From contig QXCR01000039.1 in assembly GCA_004380135.1 (NCBI GenBank), positions 124,001-188,000 on the forward strand: 64,000 nucleotides of DNA, written 5' to 3'. The DNA is from Stemphylium vesicarium. Taxonomy: Eukaryota; Ascomycota; Dothideomycetes; Pleosporales; Pleosporaceae. The notes under the pieces are model-generated. The model did not search any database, was not told the DNA's origin, and was given only the letters and a program-made list of their open reading frames with translations. Positions 42,772 to 55,000 of this stretch are shown here, piece after piece (the first letter of the stretch is position 1; every line of letters starts with the position of its first letter). Both the position numbers and the translations under genes were made by a program.

Positions 42772-44058
42772 ATGGCACCCGCGGCTATCTCTCCCCCTTC
42801 ATCACCCCGTCCTGCCGACGCCACCCCCAGCTCAGACATTTCCTCATACCGTGGCTACCACCATGTACACTGGTATGTCGGCAACGCCAAGCAAGCCGCC
42901 TCTTTCTATGTCTCCCGTATGGGCTTCGAGCGTGTCGCCTACCGCGGACTAGAGACTGGATCAAGGACAACCGCCTCCCACGTTGTCCAAAACGGCGACG
43001 TCACATTTATTCTCACATCGCCGCTGAGATGTCTGGAGCAAGGGTCGAGGTTCAGTAAGGAGGACGAGCAGTTGCTCAAGGAGATCCACGAACACCAAGA
43101 AAGGCATGGTGATGCTGTTAAAGGTATGTGAAAACACTCCCTCTGCATGTGTGGACGAGGCACAGCAGAAAGCTAATACCTTCAACTAGATGTCGCCTTC
43201 GAAGTCGACAACGTCGACGCCATATACTCGGCCGCCATCTCCTCAGGCGCAGCCTCCATCAGCGCACCACACACCCTCACAGACGACAACGGCAGCGTGC
43301 GCCTAGCCACAATCCGCACCTACGGCGACACAACACACACTTTGATCCAAAAGTCGTCCTACAACGGCATCTTCCTTCCCGGGTACCGAGCCGAAAGCAC
43401 CAGACGCGACCCGCTCCAATCATTCCTCCCCTCCGTTACCCTCGAAGCCATCGACCACTGCGTCGGCAACCAAGACTGGGACGAGATGGAAAATGCATGC
43501 GCATACTACGAGAACGTGCTCGGCTTCCACCGCTTCTGGAGCGTCGACGACAAGGACATTTGCACAGAGTACTCGGCGCTCAAGTCAATCGTCATGAGTT
43601 CGCCCAACGACGTGGTCAAGATGCCCATCAACGAGCCCGCAAAGGGCAAGAAGCAATCTCAAATCGAGGAGTACGTCGACTTCTACGGTGGCCCCGGTGT
43701 CCAACATATTGCCCTTCGCACGACCAATATCATCGATACGATTACCAATCTAAAGGCGAGGGGCGTCGAGTTCATCAAGGTGCCCGAGACATACTATGAT
43801 AGTATGAAGCTGAGGCTGAAGAAGGCGGGTATGACACTCGATGAGGACTTTGAGGTGCTCAAGAGTTTGGATATCTTGATTGATTTCGATGAGGGTGGGT
43901 ATCTGCTGCAGCTCTTCACCAAACATCTTATGGATCGGCCGACGGTCTTCATCGAGATTATCCAGAGGAATAACTTTGATGGGTTCGGTGCGGGCAACTT
44001 CAAGAGCTTGTTTGAGGCGATTGAGAGGGAGCAGGATGCGAGGGGGAACTTGATCTGA
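42772..44058 (+). CDS. hppD: 4-hydroxyphenylpyruvate dioxygenase
   Basis: Exons 42772-43123 and 43190-44058, with a 66-bp intron (GTATGT...CAACTAG), give 406 aa, the usual size. The N-terminal vicinal-oxygen-chelate half begins YRGYHHVHWYVGNAKQAASF. The catalytic half holds the three iron ligands: His in EAIDHCVGNQ, His in GVQHIALRTTNI and Glu in FIEIIQRNNFDGFGAGNF. It turns 4-hydroxyphenylpyruvate into homogentisate in tyrosine catabolism, the precursor of pyomelanin in many fungi; it is cytosolic. The TTC36-like gene shares its promoter and a Zn2Cys6 factor lies downstream on the other strand. Homogentisate dioxygenase and fumarylacetoacetase are not in the window. Confidence 0.97.
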
Positions 44059-44267
44059 GCGGTGTCGTGATAGTGTGAGAGCGGGGGTATGAGGCATTTC
44101 ATGGCGTTGGGTTTCTCCTAGTGATTCTAGTGTGCTGTGCACAGCGGGCACCAAGTCTTTCTTCAATTCATTAATATTCACCTCTTCATGCAACATTATT
44201 ACTTCTCTCCCTTTTCACACAACTTCCAATCTCAACAGCACTTTAATGAATATGCAAACAGGTAGCT

Positions 44268-46815
44268 TCACATCGGCAGATTCCAGATAAAATCCAACGT
44301 TCCATCGTCAAAACCCTGGAAACTTTGCTGTCCACTATCCAGTCCAAATGGCGCCATTGCGGGGTCGAAAGGCAATGCAAGCCAATCATCATCAGGCATG
44401 AGGTTTGTCACATTCTCCGCCAGCGAAGAAAGACTGGACTGGCCGGCATTGTGGTTGTTCAGAAAGTCCATGCCAGTAGTTGCGCCTTTGAGATCGGCAG
44501 ATGTAGCGCGCGAAGGGAGTCGAGGGGGACGTGAGGACACGACAAAGCTTTCGCGGAGGCGAGCAACGTGCAAATCGAGGAGCGTGGCGTAGCGGGAGGC
44601 TAGGTGCATATCGTCGAGAGTGCCTGAGATGTTAGCAAGTGGTACATTGTTGCGGGGCTGGTTATGCTTACTTGCGCGGAGTGCTCGGATAGCCGCATCG
44701 AGAATGTCTAGACAAGACTGCAGCTTCTGGTTGCGCGAACCCAAGCTCAATCCCTTAATGAGGTAGATGGATGAAGTCGTGATGCGCAAGAATATCCTCA
44801 CTGGCGAATAGCGAAGCGCGCCCGTCTCGGACAATTGGCACACCTTTTGCAATATCTGACAACTTCCATCGACCACTTCCTGTATGAAGTCGTAGTCTCT
44901 AGGCTCGAGATTAAACGGCAGGTTGTCCTCCTGAGGTACGTCTGGGTCGGTTTCGGCAAGGGTTCGTTCGACGACTGCCTGCATGCCGAGCGAATTTGTG
45001 TAGATGCGAACGTACTGATACTCTATATGCAGCATGTCGTGCAATCCGACTTTGAGCTCTGTGAAGCCATTAGTATTGAGGTCTTTGTGACATGCGATGA
45101 TGGTGGGGTAACTTACTGCAGGGGTCGAGATACTTCTTCCTCCAAGATACAAGTAGTGGCTGGAAGTGCTCGAGCAGGCCAATGTATCGGCCTGTACGCA
45201 GCAAACTCCGTGTAGTCGCCGTGTTAGGATAGATTGTGTCCGAGATTGATCGCGCGAGCTTCGTAAGCTCGACCCACGCGCTCATAAACGACTGCCATTG
45301 CTCCACGGCACCCGTCGCTGAGTCAACCGGAATTTTCTCCATCAGAGCATGATTAAGACTCTGTGGAATCATTGATGTGCATCCCAGCCGCCATGAGAGC
45401 TGTTCAAGTAGCACATACAGTAGCTTGCGGGCTCTGATCCTTCGCAGGATAAGGTACTCAGTCGTGAACTTTGGATAAGATACCTGATCTTTGTCAATCC
45501 TGGCATTATCTTCAAAGAGACCCAGCTCTTGTGCTAGCGACAATGCGCAGCCCATCAACATCCAGGACATGCGATCTGAGCGCTTCGCAGGCTCAATGAC
45601 ATCCTCAAGCCATCTATTCGACGTCACATCCCCTTCCAGCAGCTTTGCACCCTCTTCAGTCGTGTTGTTTGCACCGATCATCAGCTCGCAATCCCAGCCA
45701 TCTGCTGCAGTTGGGAAGTGTAGGGCACGCGGATGCCATTCTGACAGCAAGAGAAGCGCTTCAATGGATCCGATCGTTCGACTTTGTGCTTTGGATGGCT
45801 TGACTTGGCCGAGCATAATCTTCATAATGAAACGCTGGCACTGCTCCCAGAGTCTATCGTGCACAAAGTAACCTCGTGATGCGCCACCTACGCCAGGGAG
45901 GATGTTGTATCGAGATGAAATCATCAGTATAGTAGTGCAAAGAAACGGGTCCAGTGCAATCAACGTGTAGTGGTTTTCATGATGAGAGTAGAACTCCCCA
46001 AGGATTGGCGACAGTGGCGAGCAGTTCTTGAAGAACAGATCAACATAGGTGACGGCTTCATGTGCTGAGAACCAGCCCATCTGCACAAACCGACACGACG
46101 TCCATGTCTTCAGAGTCTCAGGAGACGGTGTTGACATCTGCACCGGCTGTGCTCTGAAGGTATGGAATGGCGATGATGGCACACCATTGTCGTAGCCAGA
46201 AGGTCCTGATCTTGGGGTCTCATATGCCTGAGATCCTGACTGCTCCTGGTTGTCAATTGCGTCGCGATGATGCGCTGCCTCAAACAGCAAGTTGAGAGCA
46301 TCGCTCCCGCTAGAGACGACAGTCCTCATCACCGAATGAGCTAGGTCTGGCTGTGACGATGAGATGCGACGAAGATGGCCGTGGGGAGATTGGAATTCAG
46401 AGCGATGATGGCCGTTGATGTGTGGGCTGCCCCCGGGCGTAAAGCCGTGTGTTGAGATGGACGATCTGTAGCCTCCAGGCGATGGGTTCACTGGGGGCGC
46501 CGGGTTTGATTGAGGCCGAACAGCTTCTTCCTCCTCTTCGTTCTCTCGCGCCTCTCCCGGTTTGCGTCTCTTGACCCATGACCGTTCGGACCGGAATACA
46601 CACTCGCGCATCTCTCGCTTGCATCTTTGACAGGGTGGCTTTAGCTCTCCACCATCAGGTCCGGTTCCCAGGATACATTTCGCCTTGCGTTGCCGACAAT
46701 TGATGCAAGCCTTGTAGGCGCGCTTGAAATCCTCCGGGTGGGTCCGCTTTTTGCTCGAAGCTGAATTGGCGTCCTGTTGGCCAATGCCACCAATGGTATC
46801 ATCCGTCGTTGACAT
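44268..46815 (-). CDS. Zn2Cys6 transcription factor, Aro80/HmgR-like
   Basis: Exons 45117-46815, 44672-45058 and 44268-44623 give 813 aa. The N-terminal zinc cluster is ACINCRQRKAKC, a loop with GPDGGELKPP, then CQRCKREMRECVF, the long-loop form seen in Aro80-type factors, followed by a basic stretch (SWVKRRK) and a disordered Pro/Ser region. The middle homology region contains SPILGEFYSHHENHYTLI and LLLLSEWHPRALHFP; the acidic C-terminal end (DDDWLALPFDPAMAPFGLD) looks like an activation domain. Intron 2 (44624-44671, 48 bp) is stop-free and in phase. It is a nuclear regulator. Position beside hppD suggests control of tyrosine/aromatic catabolism, which is inference; Aspergillus hmgR is a Zn2Cys6 gene of the hppD cluster. 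Confidence 0.85.
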
Positions 46816-47395
46816 TTTGGCGTGGTAAGGTGATACAACGGATGGAGAAGGAATTCTTCAGTATTAACGGCCCTGCGGGTAATGGCGACAATGACTGGAT
46901 GACGATGGGAAAATATCGTCCGGCTTCGGCTATCCGCGGGGCCGCTAGGCCGTTGCATCCGCCCACCACAAGCATTCCTCACCCAGCCACCCTGCTGGGG
47001 TAATCCTGTCAAAACACCTGTTCACTGTAGTAGCATCTGCACACACAGGCTCAGTGATCGTTTCGCGCATACGACATGGGCACGTTCAGAATTAGCTTGA
47101 AAGAGTTTACCAGCTAGAGCAGAGGCAACCAGGTATTGGGCGACCCAGAGTGAGGGCACAACATTACAACGTGGATTCTGATTCGAGGAGCACCTCTCAG
47201 GCTTCTCCGTTTACAAATCGGTTCGCTTCTATTGGAATCTTCTAATTAGGCATACGCTCCATGCTGGCATGTGTACTAGTCCGCTACTCGGTTGCACCCG
47301 GGTAGTGGCACAGGGACTACACAAGGTTCATTCATGTTCCCTAGCGGGAGAAGTGGATAGATTTGTCACGTGCACTAGTACCTCTTGTCGACCAT
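46816..47395. other. Intergenic, 580 bp
   Basis: Promoter of the Zn2Cys6 gene and 3' flank of the MFS gene. Nothing else seen. Confidence 0.4.
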
Positions 47396-49184
47396 CTAGG
47401 CTTGGTTGTCACCCGCCTTCTTCGCTGCCTTCTTCTCCTCAATAGCTACACGCCACGACTTTCCGTACAACGCCGTGACGTAAGTCGCGGCCGCACCCGC
47501 AATTAAGAATATGGCACTGATAGTTGAAAACCAGCCGACACCGATAGCGCGCACAGCAGGGAGACAAGCCGCAGATCCTGCTGCCGCGAACATGTAACGC
47601 ATGAAGTAATTACCGGCTAGAATTTGTTAGTCTTGCTTGTCTGGGATCCAAAGTAGGCGTGGTTATACGTACCGACAACCTCGGCGCTACGACTCTGCAT
47701 AACATCCAGGCAGTAAGTGTTCAGACTGGGGAAACAGAAGAGTTGTGCAACACCCTGTAAGAACATCATAATTACAGGCAGTGCAATCCCACCGACAGCC
47801 TTTTCTACAGACCACCCGTAGATTAGCATACAGCAGGGTATCACACCACCGAGAAAGAAGACGCAGCTTCTCAAGCGATCCTCGGAAACACGCTCACCAC
47901 GCTTTCGGATGTACTTTTTGACTATGCGATCGGCATAGCGACCGCCGAAGAAAGTTCCGAGAAGGTATCCAGCTCCCGGGGCGAGGTAGAATAGGCCAGA
48001 CTGCAACGGGGAGTCCAAGTTGAAGCGCGGGTTCAGGACATATCGGATGGGTGTGAGGAGGGAGTACATGTTCCAGACCAGTGAACTCGAAGCTAGCCCC
48101 GTGAGGAGGATGTTAGGGTAGCGATACAGCTTGACGATACGGAACGGGTTGAGCCACTGCCACATTTTGTGTGCTCGTTCTTTGGTACCCAATCCTTCAA
48201 GCTCGTCGGCACGCTTCGAGTGAATTGTCTCGGGTTGAAGAAGGGCGCAGAATATAGTAGCAGTGCCGGCTAGAGCGCTCTGTAGCCAGAAGATGACCGT
48301 CCAATGGCGGAAGGTGACGATAATGCCGCCGATGAATGGACCTAGTGCTGGACCGATGAGCGTGCCACTGAGGAACCAGCCAAGAGCTGTAGCGCGTTCG
48401 GTCTGCTTTAATATTAGCCACGTACGGTATAGTGTCGATGACTACTTGCTGCAACTTGCAGAAACCTCTTCTGTAACGTGCGTTGAAATGGTCGTACGCG
48501 TCATCTCAGATGTAAAGCCTAGTGTGGTGTGGATATCTGGGGCCAGACGATGATGGTAAAGCCGTGCGAATAATAAGTACGTACCGGCTTGTAAATATCT
48601 CCAATGACTGCTGAGCCAATCACCAGAAAGGCAGTGCCTTGAAACGCGGTAAGGATTCTGAATACAAAGAAGGCAGCCAGATTCGGTGCAAGAGCCGTGC
48701 CAATGGAGAATGCGGTGAAGAGAGCAGCGCTTGCCACAGATACCCATTTTCGGCCATAAATGTTGGCATACGGCCCGTAGAAGCATGGAGAAAGCCCCAT
48801 GAAAAGCATGTATAACGCGTTCGACACGTTGATAATCGAACCATCGGTGTTGAAGGTCTTTGCCACCTCAGGGACAGCAGACAACACAGTCGTCGAGGAG
48901 ATAGGAGCTAAGAAGCTGCAGAAAGATACGACTGCGACTATGACCAGCTTGCGGCGAGGCGAGAACTTGTTGTAAACAACATCCTGGTCACCAGTCGCGA
49001 CATACTGGACGTTGGCCATGTCATGGTGGCTAACAGTGGAAACTGTACGTTGGAGATGCAGGCGACCATCCTGAGACTGTTCAGGAATAATGGACGCATA
49101 CTGGGTCTGCTTTTCAGGTTCGGTGGCTGAGTTGGGGGTTTGAGGGCCAGCGGGTACTGAGGAGGATGTGGAAGAGGGTGCCAT
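47396..49184 (-). CDS. MFS transporter, QDR-like DHA1 antiporter
   Basis: Exons 48585-49184, 47673-48402 and 47396-47616 give 516 aa. Intron 1 is 182 bp, long for this window; intron 2 is 56 bp. The first join gives VIGDIYKPTERATALGWFLS, the usual TM4-TM5 sequence of DHA1 carriers, followed by GTLIGPALGPFIGGIIV (antiporter motif C) and FFGGRYADRIVKKYIRKRG between the two halves. The N-terminal 70 residues are Ser/Pro-rich and cytosolic. It should export drugs, weak acids or metabolites from the plasma membrane. Substrate unknown. It neighbours the Zn2Cys6 gene on the same strand. Confidence 0.87.
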
Positions 49185-49917
49185 TTTGCGTACTCATAGA
49201 AGGCGAGTCTAAGACAAAACACTATGGATGTAGAAGCCTGGTGCGACTCCAACTATGAGGTGCAATTGTTATATGTGAGTACTTGGAGCCCAAACATGTG
49301 CGAGGATGATGGAAAAGGACGTAAGTGATTCAAAAAGCATTGATGTATGGTTGTCTCGGGGTGCATGTTAGGCTATCTTCAGGTATTAGCGCGCTCAAGC
49401 GGCTTCATATCCGCGGGTGGGTACTCATGTTCGCCCAAAGAGAAGCTTTTCCGTGAAGATTCTTCGCGTCGAGGCATTGGAATATCCGAAGAAAAGTGGA
49501 GTGGCGGTGGCAGGGATATCGGGACAAGAATGTCCGATCGGATATTTTGCCGCCGATGTGTGCTGGTCTCTACGTGCAAGTCGATGCAGATACTGTTTTC
49601 CGTGGACCGGTATAGTGCAAAGAACTAGTGCGAGGTAAAGAAAACGTGATGCAGGAATGACGACTTGAATGTGTTGGCGCGTGGTCCCTCACGTGGACAA
49701 CGATCACAAGAGACGACGGCTAGCAATGAAGAAAGTGCCCCAACAAAGAGCGCAAACAGAAGTATATACGGGGTTAATGTAGGCCATTTCTTTGGCCAAG
49801 GGTTGTACCTGAATCCTTGTTAAAATCTTGAATCCGAATCTCGACAGATTGTGCCTGAAATGTCCCAAACGCCATGCATGCAGTTGCGCCTTTGAATCAA
49901 AATATTGCCGCTTCAAC
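49185..49917. other. Intergenic, 733 bp
   Basis: Promoter and leader of the MFS gene plus 3' flank of the next minus-strand gene. Open frames on both strands here are antisense images of each other. Confidence 0.4.
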
Positions 49918-50466
49918 TCATATGCTGAGCTTGTCTAGGCTCAGGCGATCTGCGCTCTTGTGCCGCTTGACCATACCGAGCTTGTAGAACTTTTCTTCTC
50001 CCGTCGCTGTCCGGCCGCCAATGTACCACTTTTCTGCACCCATGGCCTCGTGAAAGCCGTCTGAAGAGCTGTCTGACCCTCTCCTACTCCGTTGCGACGC
50101 GCCTGGTATGGGGAAGGCTTTCGCTTGGGGCGATGTGGAGCGGGTATAGGGCGCGGCGTGTTGTCGGGTGGGTTGGAAATGGCCTGTCCCTTGCACCGAT
50201 ACTGTTGTCGCACCAGGCGATGGTGAGCGTGTCTTTGTGGTAATGGTCCGTGATGTGGCCGCCGAGTCAAGGCTCTGGTTCTGCTGCGACGCGCTGTTCT
50301 GGGAGTAGGATGTCACCGAGGCTGCTTGCGAGGTGACAGTCTTCTGGAGGGAGGGTTGTTGGGCCCTGAAGGCGGCAAGGAAGCCGCCGAGGAAGGGTCG
50401 GTTGGTAGTCATGGTGCGGTCGGGGTCGGGTCGGTCTGGTGAGTGTCGTTGTCCGTCGTCGTGCAT
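49918..50466 (-). CDS. Conserved-looking Ser/Thr-rich fungal protein of unknown function
   Basis: A single exon of 182 aa from ATG 50466, or 164 aa if the ATG at 50412 (MTTNRPFLGGFLAAFRAQQP) is used, which I favour because that segment looks like a conserved start. The middle is disordered and Ser/Thr/Gln-rich (TSRTITTKTRSPSPGATTV). The C-terminal 50 residues look structured: SSSDGFHEAMGAEKWYIGGR, then EEKFYKLGMVKRHKSADRLS, a basic motif with candidate phosphorylation sites. No signal peptide or membrane span. I cannot name a family. Confidence 0.6.
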   Translation of the reverse strand: MHDDGQRHSPDRPDPDRTMTTNRPFLGGFLAAFRAQQPSLQKTVTSQAASVTSYSQNSASQQNQSLDSAATSRTITTKTRSPSPGATTVSVQGTGHFQPTRQHAAPYTRSTSPQAKAFPIPGASQRSRRGSDSSSDGFHEAMGAEKWYIGGRTATGEEKFYKLGMVKRHKSADRLSLDKLSI

Positions 50467-52024
50467 CAAGGGGTTTGGGCTCTCCTTTTGTATTTCTTCT
50501 GTAAACGCGCTGGCTCGAGGGCGGTGTGGACGGGGTGTTGAGGCCCCAAGATGCAGGCGATGCGCTGTGTGGTGTTCGAGTACGGTGACGGCCTCTTAAC
50601 TATGCCATGCGCCCTCTTCTAAAAAGCAGCAGGGGACAATTACTCTGATGTTACGGTAGACAGCGTGTGTGTGACGTATGTATTCTGTAGCGTCGTCTAA
50701 GGGGGGTCGTGTACGAAGGCGGTATGTAGTGCGGTACGTGTCAGCCGCGGGGCAGGCGGCGACGAGGGTTTATAGTATTCGGTGGAGACGGGCAGCGTGG
50801 GCGAGAGTTGGCGTGTTTGGCGTGCCGGAGGTTTGCTGGAGCCGCGAACCGTGAAGGAGTGCACTGGGCAGGACAGGAAGAAATCGGAACCAGCTGGTGG
50901 TCATTGGACCCCCCCCCCCCAGCCTTCCGAGCCTTCACCGAGACGACTGGCAGAAGACTACACATAGTGCTCACAACAACCCCACACTTGCCGTTTACGC
51001 CAGTAAATCGGGCGCAGAGAATGATGCCTCTATACGCTGTTTGGCCTGGCCACCAGCTTCTCGCTTCGTGGTGGTGCGCAGCCGCTGCGGGATTTGCTCA
51101 CCCCCCAGCCTCTGACGAACCCAAGAACGCTGTTTGGCTGCCGCCCAGAACTACGCCGCCAACGGCTCGCACCTCTGCCATGACATGGGCGCCCCCAGAA
51201 CTGGTTCGCATGCCGACATAACCCGCTTGGCCCAAGGAAGCAAATCATCGCGCATCACAATGTCATCGCCATGGCTGCCATGTACGACTCGCCTTACCTG
51301 CCGTCGTCAGGTGTCGCGCGTGTCTGCCCTTTACCCTCGCCCATCTTCGGTCGACATGGGCCATTGTCTAAAACCCGGGGTGCATGCTACCACGGCCGCT
51401 TTGTATCATGGATGGCGCCTTTGCTGGGACGGCGCATCCACAGCATCACATGCCTGCACCCTGCCCCTCGTGGAGCTTATCGATATCCACCTGGACGCGG
51501 GGTAGTCCGAGAATTAGACCGGCTCCTGGTAGGTGGCATAAAGGCACTCACGGCACCTTTCGTGGCGTTGGCGCCCACCTCTTCAGCTGGCATGTGCAAA
51601 CGCCTAGGATCGGCACAAGTACCGTAGAGCCGCAACCATCGCATGTCAAGTACTTTGGTCAGTTCGGGATGCTCTGTCCAAACTATCAAGCGAGAAGCGA
51701 GTGGCGTAGTACGAATCGATCCTGACTCTTCCGCATATGAGGATTTGGCACACAAAATCACTCAAGTACGGAAACGCGGCATCGCTTGCACCATATGGTA
51801 TTTCAATGTGTAGATGATGATCAGGTAGACTCCGGGCACGGACCTCCAACCCTCACCCCTCCATTTGACCAGGCATCCATCTTACAGCCAGACTGAACTG
51901 CCGTATCACCCAGTATTTCCAACGCTCTGCTATACCAACAACTTGCTGATTCATCCATCGTGTTCCATCTCTCACCTCGCTCTTTCCGCGTCTGATCCTT
52001 TCAAAAGCCAACTTCGCCACCGGC
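50467..52024. promoter_or_regulatory. Divergent intergenic region, 1.56 kb
   Basis: No supportable gene. A run of 12 C lies at 50909-50920. Several overlapping frames on the plus strand (50782-51725) have GC-biased, domain-free content and were rejected. CT-rich sequence precedes the F-box ATG. Confidence 0.4.
50909..50920. repeat. Poly-C tract, 12 bases
   Basis: Twelve consecutive C on the plus strand in an intergenic region; prone to length variation and sequencing error. Confidence 0.9.
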
Positions 52025-53823
52025 ATGGCATCCCTATCCCATCTCCCAACTGAGCTTGTCGAATATATAGTCACTTACCTCTCGCAGCACGACAAATCCT
52101 CATTCTGCCGTCTTAACAGACATCTCAGTACTCTGGCCACACCATTTCTGTACCGGCATGTTGACCTCTTCATACCACCAGGCAACAAACTTCCTAGAAT
52201 TGACCGCTTCTGCCTGAACATCATCGACGACAGACGTAAAGCCAACAATGTGGACTCGGTCCGCCTCGGAATATCTCCGAATGAGGGTACTATAGAGGGT
52301 CAAAGATGGCTACCGCAAGATAAGCTGTTCAACGACCAGTCAATGTTCAACAAAGCCATGGATGTCTTGAGCAATGAGACGCTAGTGGCTGCAGGTGATT
52401 ATCTTAGAGATGCAATCGGTATGTATACCTCAAATTCTATGTTGATCGTATCAAGCATAACCTATGTTCCGTTCGTTACGTGGACTCACATTTCCGGCTG
52501 GTATGCGAGGTTCAACATCGTTGCTAATACTTCTCTCGTACAGGCATGCGCGAGTACTCTGCTTACGCAGCACTTATCCTCCTGATCCTCCCGTCACTCC
52601 AACGTCTTGACGTAGCAGATCCCAGATCTTCCACTTTCGACCACCTACAGACTATTCTGCGCAACCTGGATCCCGGGACACTCTGGAACAGGCGCTTCGC
52701 GTCTCAAGCACTGGTCGATCGCTTATCGTCAATCAAACAGCTTTCTCTCGTTTTCGACCACAGAAGTGGATTAGCATATCGCAAGAAGAATAGCAACTTC
52801 ACGCCCGACTACTTCTTGAACATTCCTCAAGTCCAAAAGCTCGAGCTCTCCATTTTGGGCGGCAAAGAACATCAGGTCATTGGTACGATGATAAGAAATG
52901 TGCTCGTCAACCGAGTGAGGCCTACCGATATCACTACTATTGTTTTCAGGCATTCAGGAGCTTTCGCGGAAGGTATGCTGTCCCTATTGCAATGCACACC
53001 AAAACTACGGTCTTTCACTTATGAGTTTCTCTTCGACTGTAACGGTGAGATGAACGGAGAAGGTCGCCTGGTGGATTTAGCCTCCTGGAGCGAGACCTTG
53101 CGACCGCTCGAAGCCACTCTTGAGATGCTAGTCTTCAGCATTGAATACTGCGACACATCGGATTACTTCTTCAACCAGCCCCGGATCAGAGACAGACTGT
53201 ACGGATACCTTGACCTCACCTTTTTCTCGCAACTACACACCCTTGAGGTACCATTTTCGTTCCTGACTGGCGACGCGGAGTTCTCAATCGGCACAGAAGT
53301 TTACCCCTTGTTTCCACCGAACCTACGTCATCTCACTCTACGACCGGATCTCTCGCATGCTCAACATCCTTTCCCTTTCGATCTATCAAGATTACCTGCT
53401 GGCCTCACATTCGAACAGTCAAAGCTCGAGGCGCAGTATCTAATGAACGCTCGCATGGACGTCTCATACATGTATCAAACATCACTCACGCTCCTCGATC
53501 TCGCCACAACGCTGGAGTCTATATCTATATGGCAGCCTGCCGACCCTTCACTCGAATGGTTCAGTAGTCAAGTCGAGGATTTTGCTACTACATGCCGTAA
53601 CAAGAATGTGACGGGCAAAATTCTGATGCCAATGCTGCTGAGATGGAAGAAAGCTGCGCATTGGGATTTGGTTAGGGAGCATACCGTGTTTGATAGAAAA
53701 GCTCCGAAACTCGGAGTTGTGAAGAGGTTTTGGAGAGAGGAGTGGGAAGGGAGGCCCGTGGGGTTGGCCAGTCAGTATCATTTACACGCGTTGATGTCGC
53801 ATCAGGTGAAGTTGCATCGATAG
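52025..53823 (+). CDS. F-box domain protein
   Basis: Exons 52025-52418 and 52544-53823, with a 125-bp intron (GTATGT...CGTACAG), give 557 aa. The N-terminus SHLPTELVEYIVTYLSQHDK continuing SSFCRLNRHLSTLATPFLYR is a standard F-box (residues about 4-45), which binds Skp1 in SCF ubiquitin ligases. The remainder shows leucine-spaced segments (VQKLELSILGG, LHTLEVPFSFL, LRHLTLRPDLS) consistent with irregular leucine-rich repeats for substrate binding. No membrane span. It would act as a substrate receptor in the cytosol or nucleus; the target is unknown. Such F-box/LRR genes are numerous in filamentous fungi. Confidence 0.83.
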
Positions 53824-54297
53824 GGGGTAGTACAGCGGGCTTTTTGGTCTGGAACTGCGTTGTTGAAAGTAGACAAAACTGTTATTTTGCAATAACGGAG
53901 TGCACAAACCATGATCGGTGCAGAAAGCACAGGGGGAAGTACCACCGAAAGCAATGGCGTAAAATTCCGCAAGGCAACAGCGCCCTTTTCGTGCTTCTTT
54001 AGGACTACTAGGTGGTGATTGGGCGGCGATGTACTCGTTTTAGCAATTCCAAGATTTGTGGCTACGGAGCGGTGCGCTCGGGACGCGAGGAATCCCGTGT
54101 TTTCGCGTTCACGCGTCAGGCGAGCAGTGAATACAAAAGCGGGGTCGTTTCACGTCCAGAGTTTAAGATGCTCTGTTCTGACATCAGAAAGAATTTCAAT
54201 CAAGATAGCGATCCGTATTCATCAAGCCCAAGCACTCCATAGCGGCAAAAGTACCTACTCATCAAACATCCCAAGCTCACCACATTTATCCATTACT
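53824..54297. other. Intergenic, 474 bp
   Basis: 3' flank of the F-box gene and promoter of the DUF4267 gene. The frame of the latter is open back to about 54019, but nothing before ATG 54298 looks coding. Confidence 0.4.
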
Positions 54298-54696
54298 ATG
54301 CCACGCCTCTCAACCCACCCATTTCTCCTCTACCTCTCCACTCTCTTCAGCACAATCTTCCTCGGCTTCGGCGCTACATACGTGCTCTACCCGCGCACCG
54401 GCTACTTCCTCTACAGGTTCAGTACCACGCCGAGCTCAGCGGCTGACTGGGCTATCATGGAGCGCGTTATGATTCTCTACGGTGCCAAAGATATTTTCGT
54501 GGCTGTCGCTATTCTGGCGTCGACGTGGTGGGGCACGAGGAAGAGTGCGGGGATGGTGCTCATGGCGGCGGGAGTGTGTGCGGGCTTGGATGGATGGGTT
54601 GTGGGAAGGGAGGCGGGGACTGGAGAGTGGAATCATTGGGGGTATGGGGGTGTGATGGCGGGACTTGGGAGTGTGATGATGGGGATGTTGGGTTAG
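54298..54696 (+). CDS. DUF4267-type small integral membrane protein
   Basis: An intron-free frame of 132 aa. Although open further upstream, coding character begins at ATG 54298 (MPRLSTHPFLLYLSTLFSTI). Four membrane spans are expected, with the internal run YGAKDIFVAVAILASTWWGT and GMVLMAAGVCAGLDGWVVGR, then a short Gly/Trp-rich loop (GTGEWNHWGYGG) and a last span. The pattern and R-D/K-D pair (GAKDIF) agree with the DUF4267 family found widely in fungi and bacteria. Function unknown. Confidence 0.75.
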   Translation: MPRLSTHPFLLYLSTLFSTIFLGFGATYVLYPRTGYFLYRFSTTPSSAADWAIMERVMILYGAKDIFVAVAILASTWWGTRKSAGMVLMAAGVCAGLDGWVVGREAGTGEWNHWGYGGVMAGLGSVMMGMLG

Positions 54697-55000
54697 AAGG
54701 GGTTGATGTTGATTATGGACTGTAAATCCGCACACGATGGCGAAGATGAGTATTCTACTTGCATCAACGACATGCAAATCGACCTTCTGGGACTCGAAAC
54801 ACTATCATAGCCGTGCGAGCTTCCTCTAGAATGAAGTCGAGGAGTGTTAAACATAGTCGATGCGGTAGTGGTGAAAGTTGCTGTTCTTCATGTTCCACGT
54901 GCAGTCGCGTGCTTTTAGCGTAGGCCCGAAGCGCGTCATCCCGCCGACTTGCATCTGGCATTACATAGTACCCCAACGCAAAGTTACATGTACATTTGCA
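54697..55000. other. Intergenic, 304 bp
   Basis: Short region before the Sld7-type gene. Nothing seen. Confidence 0.35.

Noticed and set aside
43128..43799. A 223-codon plus-strand frame over hppD.
   Set aside because: Out of phase with HPPD; His/Arg-rich shadow frame.
50782..51725. Several overlapping plus-strand frames in the 1.5-kb gap before the F-box gene.
   Set aside because: Overlap each other in different phases, have GC-biased composition and no recognisable motif.
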